From Anaerolineales bacterium (lineage in GTDB: Bacteria; Chloroflexota; Anaerolineae; Anaerolineales; UBA4823), in NCBI GenBank assembly GCA_026415275.1, contig JAOAHK010000141.1:1-6814 (forward strand): DNA of 6,814 nt, in the 5' to 3' direction. The position numbers and the translations under genes are program-made. Below are positions 1 through 6,814 of this stretch, piece after piece; the stretch's first letter is position 1, and each line of letters begins with the position of its first letter. The notes under the pieces are model-generated. The model was not told where the DNA came from, made no database searches, and was given only the letters and a program-made list of their open reading frames with translations.

Positions 1-1431
1 ATATACTATTCTTCGAATCTTCCTGTAACCAGTAAATTTGAGCAGAGCACTATTTAGCTCAATTAGGATCTTCGATGTGACTATACTTAGGAGAGGAAAT
101 ATGGGATACAGGAAACGTGTTTGCTGCGATCCAAGGAACCAAAAACAAAGTCTTATAAAGATTATCACAATCAATAGACGAGAGAAGTTACTTAACTTTT
201 TGTGCAAAAAGGGATAAAGAAGCAGAAAAAGAAATAGTGGGTTTGGGATATCCAAATATCCTCCAAAAGTCACAAACTCTTTGGTCTTGGTAAAGAGATT
301 AATCGGTAACAAGATAAAATCTCGGAGTGAATAACCTACGCCATAACTATATAAGTGGTCAGCCAACAATTGCCACCTCTCAAGCGGCCATTCCATTCCC
401 CCAATGATTAAGGGATAAATCGGATTCCCACCCAAAATCAAATTTTTCAAGTACCATGGAGAGGCAATTAGTAATGCAGGCAGAGAGAAAAAACTTATCC
501 TCTTGATGAGTAATTTCTTTTGCTCAATTTTCCAAATTAACAAGAATATTGCAACGACCGCGGACATCAATGCCAAGTATTTTGTTGCTAATGCTAGACC
601 CATCATAACCCCGCCTACAAGTAGTCTTTCATTCTGCTTTTCAGCATCGTTAATCCATAGAAATAAACAATAAAAAGCCAAAACATCATATACAGACCAG
701 AACAGGTCGACATACGTCCAACTGGCTAAGAATGGCAAATTTGGAATACCACACAAAATGAGCAACGCAAGAATTCCACTCGCTTTATCATAGAATCTAA
801 TTCCTAGACGAAAAGTCAATAGGCAATAAAGCAAACCATAGAACCAATGAAGGATTTTGGGGAAGAGGTCAACATTGTAAACTAACCCAATGGAATAAAG
901 CATAGCTCCAATCGACGGACTATTTGCTCCCCAGTTGTCAGGTAAGAGGAGAATCCGTCCAGCCTTGAGAAACTGGCGCGGACCTTCAAGATGATACATT
1001 AACCCATCGTAGTCCCATGGAGGAGTCAATGCCATCCATAGTGACAAAACCCAAATGATAATGACTAGAACAATGGCTTGCTGCACGAATGGAATGAGAG
1101 TACTGAACGGGGTTTTGATATATTGCCGAAACTTTCCCAACAGAGAGACAGAAATTGTTATCCCTTTTGGCAGGGCGATTACACCCAATCCCAAGAGCCA
1201 AAAGCTAATTACCAGTCGGTTAAGAGCGCCAATGAGTCCCAGAAATAGGATTCCATAAGCGACGACTGCAAAACCCAATGTTATGGTAAGGAGTGTCTGA
1301 TCCCCTAAAGAGAATTTATTGGATATCCGATTAACTAGAAAATAACCTACCCCCATCGATACTAAGAAAAGATAGAAAAATAAAAATAATGACAACAAGA
1401 GATTGATGTGGAAAGGTATCTCTAACCCCAT
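1..1431 (-). CDS. GT-C membrane glycosyltransferase, ArnT/GT39-like (3' end beyond window)
   Basis: The frame is open from ATG 1431 to base 1 with no stop, giving 477 residues of a C-terminally incomplete protein. An in-frame TGA at 1444-1446 leaves this ATG as the only plausible start. It is a polytopic protein with hydrophobic segments at about 8-34, 44-97, 118-136, 198-232, 244-258, 275-298, 313-325, 396-410 and 418-434. Motifs typical of undecaprenyl/dolichyl-phosphate-sugar glycosyltransferases are PWDYDG (138-143, candidate catalytic Asp140 or Asp142), YHL (146-148), SPWYLKN then GNPIYPL (324-341), and QQTRFLYP (436-443). By family, such enzymes move a sugar from a lipid-phosphate carrier to a lipid, glycan or protein outside the membrane; the donor and acceptor here cannot be told. 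The gene sits 22 bp after the GT87 gene and lacks a clear Shine-Dalgarno, so translational coupling is likely. It is AT-rich. Family confidence is high, specificity unknown. Confidence 0.85.
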   Translation of the reverse strand, partial: MGLEIPFHINLLLSLFLFFYLFLVSMGVGYFLVNRISNKFSLGDQTLLTITLGFAVVAYGILFLGLIGALNRLVISFWLLGLGVIALPKGITISVSLLGKFRQYIKTPFSTLIPFVQQAIVLVIIIWVLSLWMALTPPWDYDGLMYHLEGPRQFLKAGRILLLPDNWGANSPSIGAMLYSIGLVYNVDLFPKILHWFYGLLYCLLTFRLGIRFYDKASGILALLILCGIPNLPFLASWTYVDLFWSVYDVLAFYCLFLWINDAEKQNERLLVGGVMMGLALATKYLALMSAVVAIFLLIWKIEQKKLLIKRISFFSLPALLIASPWYLKNLILGGNPIYPLIIGGMEWPLERWQLLADHLYSYGVGYSLRDFILLPINLFTKTKEFVTFGGYLDIPNPLFLFLLLYPFLHKKLSNFSRLLIVIIFIRLCFWFLGSQQTRFLYPIFPLLSIVTSKILIELNSALLKFTGYRKIRRIVY

Positions 1432-1453
1432 TAGATCGCCGTTTCAAGAAGAA

Positions 1454-2587
1454 TTAGATTTCTACATCTGAGACGTAGGTAGCAAAAAGCACCAAACTAG
1501 ATATCAATGGCATAATGATTGCTTGAACTTTCCATGAAACTACGTCTGATCTGACAAACAAAAATAACCAACCTACCAACCAAACCACGAATATTGCTTC
1601 ATTTCTTTTACCTCCACAGCCCACAACCAGAGGAATCAGTAACATTGTTAATCCCCACAAAAGCGTTTGGGGCAATAAAAGCATTCCGAGAGGCACGCTG
1701 TAAGCAATGAGGTATACGGGTTCTCTTCTTAGCCTTATAAATAGATAAATCAAAATGGATAGGGTCAGTAAAGCTAAAAATGGGTGAATCCGCCAAATTT
1801 CACCTATTGGCCAGAGCACCTTTGCATAGCCCGCATAACGAAGCAGGCTCTGTATCCAATCATCCACCCACCACCCTAATAAGAGTAAGGTAATTCCAAA
1901 CAACCCACTGCTCCCGATCAAAAAACCTTTCCAAAGAGAATATCTTTTCTGTTGCGCCGCAATGCTGATCAAGCAGAAGATCGGCAAAAGAACCAATTCT
2001 GGTTTGACGACGCTAATCGATAAGACCAGACCAGAGAGAAGATCTTTTCTATAGTATACGTAGAGAACAAGACTACTCCCAAGGGAAATCAAGGGGATAA
2101 TAGTTATTTGCCCTTGAAAAATCATCAGAGAAGGATAGAACCAAAACACAAAAATCAAAACACACCACAAAGGAGCTTTCGGAGACACAGACTCTCTCAA
2201 TAACAGAATGACCCAACTGAGGCAAATCAGTGAGAATCCCTGCCAAATGGCCGTTGCAATTTTTACGTTTTTGATTAACCCAAAAGGAAGAAGCAAAACA
2301 ACTAATTGCGCTGGGTAGACAAAAGCTTGTTGATCACGATTGGGAGGTAAAATTAAACCATATAACCTCATCTGAATATCCTGAGTTGCCTCTATTGAAT
2401 ATAAATCTCGTCTTCCTTCGATGACCCTTCTCATACCTGCCCACCGGGGAAAGAAATCGCGATGATCGGCTCCCCTGACCCAAAGAAAATAAAAAGAGAT
2501 TGTTAACCCTAACCATAATGCAAGAAGCCCGATCACGTGAAGGACGAAAATCATTCGATGAGAACTTGAGATTCTCAGCCAATTCAC
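1454..2587 (-). CDS. GT87-family (DUF2029-like) membrane glycosyltransferase
   Basis: This is a 377-residue polytopic membrane protein with about ten hydrophobic segments (roughly 12-36, 89-106, 109-130, 138-152, 156-178, 183-211, 219-240, 266-285, 291-322, 328-346, 352-371). It shows the layout of the GT87 family of polyprenyl-phosphate-mannose-dependent enzymes. The first outer loop has Asp41 and D44-F45, followed by a G-x-x-DLY segment (58-63). Then come FVYPAQ with a following LLPFG (89-103), F-x-GQ (158-160) and a VKPE element (194-197). In the characterised mycobacterial member PimE an acidic residue in this first loop is essential, so Asp41 or Asp44 is the likely catalytic base. The start is GTG, not ATG, 18 bp after the corA stop. 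Composition is AT-rich, unlike corA. The sugar and acceptor are unknown; mannose is only the family precedent. It is probably co-transcribed with corA and the next glycosyltransferase. Confidence 0.85.
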   Translation of the reverse strand: MNWLRISSSHRMIFVLHVIGLLALWLGLTISFYFLWVRGADHRDFFPRWAGMRRVIEGRRDLYSIEATQDIQMRLYGLILPPNRDQQAFVYPAQLVVLLLPFGLIKNVKIATAIWQGFSLICLSWVILLLRESVSPKAPLWCVLIFVFWFYPSLMIFQGQITIIPLISLGSSLVLYVYYRKDLLSGLVLSISVVKPELVLLPIFCLISIAAQQKRYSLWKGFLIGSSGLFGITLLLLGWWVDDWIQSLLRYAGYAKVLWPIGEIWRIHPFLALLTLSILIYLFIRLRREPVYLIAYSVPLGMLLLPQTLLWGLTMLLIPLVVGCGGKRNEAIFVVWLVGWLFLFVRSDVVSWKVQAIIMPLISSLVLFATYVSDVEI

Positions 2588-2594
2588 GTTTAAA

Positions 2595-2605
2595 CCTTAA
2601 CCTCT
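2595..2605 (-). promoter_or_regulatory. Ribosome binding site for the GT87 gene (GTG start)
   Basis: On the minus strand AGAGG (2605-2601) directly follows the corA stop codon, and AAGG (2598-2595) lies 7 nt before the GTG at 2587. The second element has the better spacing. The 18-bp gap has no room for a promoter, which supports co-transcription with corA. Confidence 0.5.
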
Positions 2606-3535
2606 TCAAAACCAATCCCGTCGGATGAAGATGATAATCACGACCACCGCCAAGGTGACAGAAATCAATAACGTAAAGACAAAGGCTAGGGGATGTTCTT
2701 GCAACGGCAACGAAACATTCATGCCATAAAAACTCGAGACAATCACTGGAAGGTTTAGCACAATTGTTATTGCCGCCAGGAATTTCATGATGGCATTCAG
2801 GTTATTTGAAATAATTGAAGCGAAGGCGTCCATCATACCGCTCAGAATGTTGCTGGTGATGCTGGTCACTTCGATTGCCTGTTGGTTTTCGGTAATCACA
2901 TCATCTAACAGGTCTTCATCATCTGGATAAGCCTTAAACAACTGGCTGCGATCGAGGCGTTCGAGCATCAACTCATTGGCTTTGAGGGCGGTGGTGAAAT
3001 AGGTCAGGCTTTTTTGATATTTGAGCAGTTCCAGCACTTCTCGATTGCGGGTGGATTTTTGTAATTGATCTTCCAAATAATCCACGGTCTTCGTGATCGT
3101 GCGCAGGTGAGTCAAATAATTGGTGGCGCTGGCGAGCAAAATCCGCAACAGGAAGCGATTGCGTTTGGCGGTGGAGAGATTGCGCACCCGCCCGCTGCAA
3201 AAATCGCGCAAGATGTCGTTTTCGAGTTTACACACCGTGATGAGATATTTATCGGTGAGGATAATGCCTAGAGGAATCGTAATATATGGGGCGTCCGCCT
3301 GAGCGCCCTGGTAATAGGGGATGCGCAGAATGACCAGCAATATGCCATCTTCTCGTTCGGTGCGAGCGCGTTCGTCCAAGTCAAGTGGATAGGTGAGAAA
3401 ATCGCGTGGGACACCGAAATTACTAACGGTTTGAATCTCCTCCGGTGTTGGATCGAGAAGATGTATCCAACATCCATTGATCGGCTCGGTGAGGATCGAC
3501 AAGCCATCTTCAAAATTTTTATAGATGGTAAGCAT
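2606..3535 (-). CDS. corA: CorA-family magnesium/divalent-cation transport protein
   Basis: This 309-residue protein has the usual length and plan of bacterial CorA. A soluble cytoplasmic domain comes first (about 1-245), with W23-I-x-L-L-D-P near the N-terminus and a long helical stretch from about 122 to 245. Two C-terminal membrane helices follow (about 251-270 and 284-304). The signature Y-G-M-N (270-273) ends the first helix, and the short basic tail RRDWF closes the protein at the cytoplasmic side. CorA proteins form pentameric channels whose GMN loop selects hydrated Mg2+; some also pass Co2+ or Ni2+, and the ZntB branch handles Zn2+. The intact GMN and the tail favour Mg2+. The outer loop S275-LPLQEHP is like that of Gram-positive-type CorA proteins. 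ATG 3535 has an excellent ribosome binding site. The GT87 gene starts 18 bp after the stop. Nothing is missing or broken. Confidence 0.95.
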   Translation of the reverse strand: MLTIYKNFEDGLSILTEPINGCWIHLLDPTPEEIQTVSNFGVPRDFLTYPLDLDERARTEREDGILLVILRIPYYQGAQADAPYITIPLGIILTDKYLITVCKLENDILRDFCSGRVRNLSTAKRNRFLLRILLASATNYLTHLRTITKTVDYLEDQLQKSTRNREVLELLKYQKSLTYFTTALKANELMLERLDRSQLFKAYPDDEDLLDDVITENQQAIEVTSITSNILSGMMDAFASIISNNLNAIMKFLAAITIVLNLPVIVSSFYGMNVSLPLQEHPLAFVFTLLISVTLAVVVIIIFIRRDWF

Positions 3536-3541
3536 GTCTAT

Positions 3542-3547
3542 CTCCTT
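3542..3547 (-). promoter_or_regulatory. Ribosome binding site for corA
   Basis: AAGGAG on the minus strand lies 6 nt before ATG 3535. It is a near-ideal Shine-Dalgarno and fixes the corA start. It is far stronger than anything in front of the other three genes. Confidence 0.85.
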
Positions 3548-3731
3548 AACTGCTTGAGATCAACAAGATAATTCGTCTTTTCCATCGGATGATTTGAACA
3601 AATTGTCCAACGATCCTCCTCCACTGGAAGCCAGCAAGAATTATCAGTTCCACTTTTCTTGTTTACCCTCATCATTCGCCCCACCCCGAATTCGAGAGAA
3701 ACAAGGTCTAAGGATAAGTGAAACGGCATTG

Positions 3732-3775
3732 GCGCTATCTGCCCCCAATTAATCTAAAGAAGGGGCAGATAGCGC
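3732..3775 (-). terminator. Perfect 14-bp inverted repeat after the ATPase gene; possible terminator
   Basis: The arms 3732-3745 (GCGCTATCTGCCCC) and 3762-3775 are exact reverse complements, with a 16-nt loop between them and 10 of 14 pairs G-C. The right arm begins 10 nt past the ATPase stop (3786-3788), the usual place for an intrinsic terminator. Neither side carries a run of T, only CAATGCCGTTT on the minus strand, so it is not a canonical one. It could instead act as a weak terminator, an mRNA 3'-end stabiliser or a processing site between the ATPase and corA. The rest of the 250-bp gap (3548-3731) has no convincing gene, and I found no confident promoter for corA in it. Confidence 0.5.
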
Positions 3776-3785
3776 ATGGCTTCGC

Positions 3786-6674
3786 CTAACTTGTTTGCAA
3801 ACGGCGGCGATCAGCGCGCCGCTGGAAGAATTTCGTAATTTCTTCGGAGAGGGCTGGGATGATTGCCAAACTCAACACCACTGCCCACTCACGCCCAGAC
3901 ATAAAGTGGGTATTGAAAATGGGTTGCAGGAACGGCACCGAAATCACCAGAGCCAAAACCGAGAGCGAGAAAGCCATGGCATATTGCATCGCACGGTTGG
4001 AGAAGACACCGATGCGGAAGATCGACTGACGTTCCGAACGCACCGTATAAGCGCGGAACAATTCGCACAAGGAAAGGGTTACAAAAGCCATGGTCTCTGC
4101 GGTCTGGACATCCACGCCATGCCAATTGTAACTTAGAATGAAGGTCAGCGGATTAGCGCCGGGAGGCAAGATGTCGCCTGCGGAAAGATGCCAGAGCAAA
4201 CCAATGGCAAAAGCGGTCAGGGTTGCACCGGTTTGGGTAATGGTCTGGATCAAAATTCCCAATTGCATAGATTTGTTGATAATCGGCTCGTTTTTGGGGC
4301 GCGGCGGCTGATCCATCACATCTGGGTCACCTTTTTCCATCGCCAGCGCCAAAGCTGGTGCGCCATCGGTAATCAGGTTGAGCATCAAGAGTTGAATTAC
4401 GGTCAATGGGGTTGGCACGCCAGCTAGAGTTGCTAGGAAGATAATCATAATTTCGGCGACATTGGAGGAGAGCAGGAAGAAGACAAATTTGCGAATGTTA
4501 GCATAGATAATCCGCCCCTGCTCCACCGCTTCCACGATGCTGGCGGAGTTATCGTCGGTCATAACCATGGCGGCGCGTTCTTTGGCGAGATCGGTGCCGG
4601 TGATGCCCATGGCAACACCAATATCAGCGCGCTTAATCGCCGGGGCTTCGTTGACCCCATCGCCGGTCATGGCAACCACTTCATCATCGGCGCGCAAGGC
4701 TTCGACAATACGCAGTTTATGTTCCGGCGAGACTCGGGCAAAGACATCGGTAAAACGAATTTGCTTTTGCAATTCGACATCATCCATCTCGTTGACCTGA
4801 CTGCCGGTCAACACTTGATGGCCTGGCAAAAGCAGCTTGATCGACTCGGCAATCGCGCGAGCGGTGTTGGAGTAATCGCCGGTGATCATAATCGTGCGGA
4901 TGCCGGCGCGGCGCGCCTTTTCTAATGCCGGCACGACCTCGGGACGCGGCGGATCGATCATCCCTAACAAGCCAACAAAGGTCATCCCTCTTTCCAATTC
5001 GGAGGCTTCAATCTTTTCCGGTAGCTCTGGAATCAGTTTATAAGCAACCCCCAAAACGCGCAATGCATCTTGAGTCATGCGATCGTTGGCTTGCAGGATT
5101 TGCATTCTTCGCTCTTCAGTCATTGGTAGGGCATAGTCCTGCATATTTTGGTAATGCGTGCACAGGTCTAAGACAATATCCGGCGCGCCTTTCACCAGGA
5201 CCACATAACCTCCCGACGCAGTCGGCTCAGAAAAAGGAGAAAGGTCTTCCTTGCGCGGTTGGTGCAGGGCATGGATCGTGACCATGCGCTTGCGCTCAGA
5301 ATCGAAGGGAATCTCTTGGACGCGGGGATAAGCACGCCGCAGCTCATTCAGGTCTGCGTTCGCTTTTAGAGCAGCGACAAGCAGAGCGCCTTCAGTGGGA
5401 TCACCGACCATACGGTATGGAATCGCGCCATCGCCGCTTTCCAATTCCTCTAACTCGGCGTCGTTGTTCAAGCATCCCACCCACAGAGCAGTCAATAAGG
5501 CTTGATATTGGTTGGGGTCAATCGGTTTGCCATCAACCAAAAATTCCCCTTGTGGGCTGTAACCACTGCCGCTGACCTCAAAAAACACACCATCTGCCCA
5601 GATGCGTGTCACCGTCATCTCATTTTGGGTGAGCGTACCAGTCTTATCCGAGCAGATCACCGTGGCAGAACCGAGGGTTTCGACAGAGGACAGGCGGCGG
5701 ATCAGGGCATGGCGGCGGATCATCTCGCGCATCCCCAGCGCCAAAGAGATGGTCACCACGGCAGGCAATCCTTCAGGCACTGCGGCAATCGCCAACCCCA
5801 CGGCGATCATGAACATCTCCAAGGGTGGATAGCCGCGCAACCAACCAAGCAGAAACACCAAAGCACAGATGGCAATCGCTGCCCAGCCTAAGGTTTTTCC
5901 CAATTGATCCAGTCTTCTCTGCAGGGGGGTTGGCTCATTTTGCACCGATTGGAGCATCTTGGCGATCAGACCAATTTGGGTGCGCATGCCGGTTGCAGTG
6001 ACCACGCCTCGCCCGCGCCCGTAATTGACCAATGTACCCATAAACGCCGAGTTCTTGCGATCACCGATGGGCAATTCCTTCTCTCGAATGGTGGCGGCGT
6101 GTTTTTGCACCGGCACCGACTCGCCGGTGAGGGCTGCTTCCTCGATACGCAAATTCACTGCCTCGAGCAGACGAAGATCGGCAGGAACATAATTCCCTGC
6201 TTCCAACAAGACAATATCGCCCGGCACGAGTTGGGTTGCCGGCACAACTTGACGAGCGCCATCCCGGACCACATGGGCGTCCGGTGCTGCCAGTTTGCGC
6301 AAAGCCGCCAGAGCTTGCTCGGCGCGTCGCTCTTGAATCACTCCCAGCGTAGCGTTCAAGACGACGATGGCAATAATTGCTGCCGACTCGATCCAATCCC
6401 CCAACGCTGCCGAGATCAACGAGGCGACGATTAGCATGATCACAACAAAATTATTGAATTGATCGAAGAGCATCCGCCAAAAAGAGGTCGGCGGAGCTTC
6501 TTGCAGGGCATTCTGCCCAACCACTTGCAAGCGTTGTTGTGCCTCCTCCTGGCTGAGACCACGCTCAAAATGAGTCTGCAGGCGATCGGCGATTTCTTCG
6601 GGGTTCAGGGTGTGCCAGACGCCATCCTCATCCCGTTTGGTTAGAAACTTAGGTGAGAATTTTTCCCATGCCAT
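3786..6674 (-). CDS. Cation-transporting P-type ATPase, SERCA-like Ca2+ pump (P2A)
   Basis: This complete 962-residue P-type ATPase pumps cations, most likely Ca2+, out of the cytoplasm at the cost of ATP. It has an N-terminal cation-ATPase domain (about 20-90) and ten membrane helices: M1-M2 about 73-114, M3-M4 about 262-311, M5-M6 about 728-778, M7-M10 about 802-946. Catalytic motifs are TGES (183-186), PEGLP (300-304), DKTGTLT (343-349, phosphorylated Asp343), KGAP (495-498), DPPRPE (574-579), TGD (598-600) and TGDGVNEAP (670-678). Aligned by eye to SERCA, the Ca2+ ligands are E301, N738, E741, N766, T769, D770 and E871. This points to Ca2+ rather than Na+/K+ or H+. Oddities are NEAP where NDAP is usual, a loop of about 30 residues before M8, and an extra stretch near 472-490 in the nucleotide domain. 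A TGA at 6678-6680 in frame upstream makes ATG 6674 the only start. No clear ribosome binding site precedes it. Confidence 0.96.
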   Translation of the reverse strand: MAWEKFSPKFLTKRDEDGVWHTLNPEEIADRLQTHFERGLSQEEAQQRLQVVGQNALQEAPPTSFWRMLFDQFNNFVVIMLIVASLISAALGDWIESAAIIAIVVLNATLGVIQERRAEQALAALRKLAAPDAHVVRDGARQVVPATQLVPGDIVLLEAGNYVPADLRLLEAVNLRIEEAALTGESVPVQKHAATIREKELPIGDRKNSAFMGTLVNYGRGRGVVTATGMRTQIGLIAKMLQSVQNEPTPLQRRLDQLGKTLGWAAIAICALVFLLGWLRGYPPLEMFMIAVGLAIAAVPEGLPAVVTISLALGMREMIRRHALIRRLSSVETLGSATVICSDKTGTLTQNEMTVTRIWADGVFFEVSGSGYSPQGEFLVDGKPIDPNQYQALLTALWVGCLNNDAELEELESGDGAIPYRMVGDPTEGALLVAALKANADLNELRRAYPRVQEIPFDSERKRMVTIHALHQPRKEDLSPFSEPTASGGYVVLVKGAPDIVLDLCTHYQNMQDYALPMTEERRMQILQANDRMTQDALRVLGVAYKLIPELPEKIEASELERGMTFVGLLGMIDPPRPEVVPALEKARRAGIRTIMITGDYSNTARAIAESIKLLLPGHQVLTGSQVNEMDDVELQKQIRFTDVFARVSPEHKLRIVEALRADDEVVAMTGDGVNEAPAIKRADIGVAMGITGTDLAKERAAMVMTDDNSASIVEAVEQGRIIYANIRKFVFFLLSSNVAEIMIIFLATLAGVPTPLTVIQLLMLNLITDGAPALALAMEKGDPDVMDQPPRPKNEPIINKSMQLGILIQTITQTGATLTAFAIGLLWHLSAGDILPPGANPLTFILSYNWHGVDVQTAETMAFVTLSLCELFRAYTVRSERQSIFRIGVFSNRAMQYAMAFSLSVLALVISVPFLQPIFNTHFMSGREWAVVLSLAIIPALSEEITKFFQRRADRRRLQTS

Positions 6675-6701
6675 GTTTCAGGGTCCATCTATCAAGGTTG
6701 A

Positions 6702-6726
6702 TTCCTGCCATACCCTCCCGCAGGAA
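6702..6726 (-). promoter_or_regulatory. Hairpin in the 5' leader of the ATPase mRNA
   Basis: On the minus strand TTCCTGC (6726-6720) and GCAGGAA (6708-6702) pair perfectly over 7 bp around an 11-nt loop, GGGAGGGTATG. The stem starts only about 4 nt after the predicted transcription start, so it would cap the RNA 5' end. The loop holds both a GGGAGGG run and an ATG. It could protect the mRNA, control translation or be a protein-binding palindrome in DNA. A 7-bp repeat could also be chance. Confidence 0.35.
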
Positions 6727-6735
6727 CGCTCGAGT

Positions 6736-6763
6736 ATTATATCACCAAGCAATTCAGGTAAAA
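6736..6763 (-). promoter_or_regulatory. Extended -10 promoter of the ATPase gene
   Basis: On the minus strand a perfect -10 hexamer TATAAT (6741-6736) is preceded by TGA, giving the extended -10 form TGnTATAAT. A weak -35, TTTTAC (6763-6758), lies 16 nt upstream and overlaps a six-T run. This suits a housekeeping sigma-70-type promoter that depends on the extended -10. Transcription would start near 6729, giving a leader of about 55 nt before ATG 6674. It is the best promoter match in the window, and nothing else between it and the right edge (6764-6814) looks like a gene end. Confidence 0.65.
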
Positions 6764-6814
6764 AAGCAGATCGCCATTTTCGACTTTGGTGGAGACACCC
6801 CCACAGGATGAGGA

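Noticed and set aside
1055..1258. Short frames on both strands around 986-1258
   Set aside because: They overlap the continuous 477-codon glycosyltransferase frame, whose motifs run through this stretch unbroken.
3661..3720. A TTCGA-containing stretch near 3690 that recalls a tRNA T-loop
   Set aside because: The flanking bases do not form the 5-bp T-stem, and there is no anticodon arm or acceptor stem around it.
3538..3729. A 63-codon minus-strand frame between the repeat and corA, ending 2 bp before the corA ATG
   Set aside because: It has no ribosome binding site, no recognisable motif or membrane segment and an ordinary mixed composition. It begins just after the hairpin and contains the corA ribosome binding site, so it reads as intergenic DNA open by chance.
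3541..3731. A sigma-70 promoter for corA, for example around GATAAT on the minus strand near 3640
   Set aside because: No -35-like hexamer lies at a proper distance from any TATAAT-like hexamer, so the match is no better than chance.
5904..6434. A 176-codon plus-strand frame, and several other long plus-strand frames within 3795-6644
   Set aside because: They lie opposite the well-supported ATPase gene, are rich in His, Gln, Arg and Cys as antisense frames usually are, and show no family features.
6760..6814. Six-T run on the minus strand (6765-6760) as a terminator of a gene to the right
   Set aside because: No stable stem lies directly before the T-run; the GTGG/CCAC pairing at 6789-6804 is too short and too far away. 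The T-run is better read as part of the promoter region.

Overview
All four genes lie on the minus strand, so the window reads from right to left. In transcription order they are a SERCA-like calcium P-type ATPase (6674 to 3786), a CorA-type magnesium/divalent-cation channel (3535 to 2606), a GT87-type membrane glycosyltransferase (2587 to 1454), and a second GT-C glycosyltransferase of the ArnT/GT39 kind (from 1431), which runs off the left edge without a stop. Nothing convincing is coded on the plus strand. No tRNA, rRNA, CRISPR array, insertion sequence or integrase was found.

Region by region: 6675-6814 is the upstream region of the ATPase. It holds an extended -10 promoter (TGATATAAT on the minus strand) and a 7-bp hairpin near the predicted RNA 5' end. 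The ATPase fills 3786-6674. A 250-bp gap (3536-3785) follows. It has a perfect 14-bp inverted repeat just after the ATPase stop and a strong ribosome binding site before corA. From corA leftwards the genes are packed tightly, with gaps of 18 and 22 bp, so corA and the two glycosyltransferases look like one transcription unit.

Functionally the right half is divalent-cation transport: Ca2+ export by the ATPase and Mg2+ entry by CorA. The left half is extracytoplasmic glycan or glycolipid assembly with polyprenyl-phosphate-linked sugars. GT-C enzymes are generally metal-dependent or metal-sensitive, but a functional link between the halves is only an inference.

The organism is a bacterium of intermediate GC content. 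Tandem GT-C enzymes of this style are frequent in Chloroflexota (Anaerolineae-like lineages), and that is my best guess at low confidence, since there is no marker gene. Base composition is uneven. Sampled rows in the ATPase and corA run at about 47-60% GC, while rows in the two glycosyltransferases run near 30-32%, so the left half may have a different origin. I saw no clearly new multi-gene system. The points most worth a second look are the ATPase leader, the perfect hairpin, the compositional step inside the likely operon, and the complete two-site Ca2+ ligand set.
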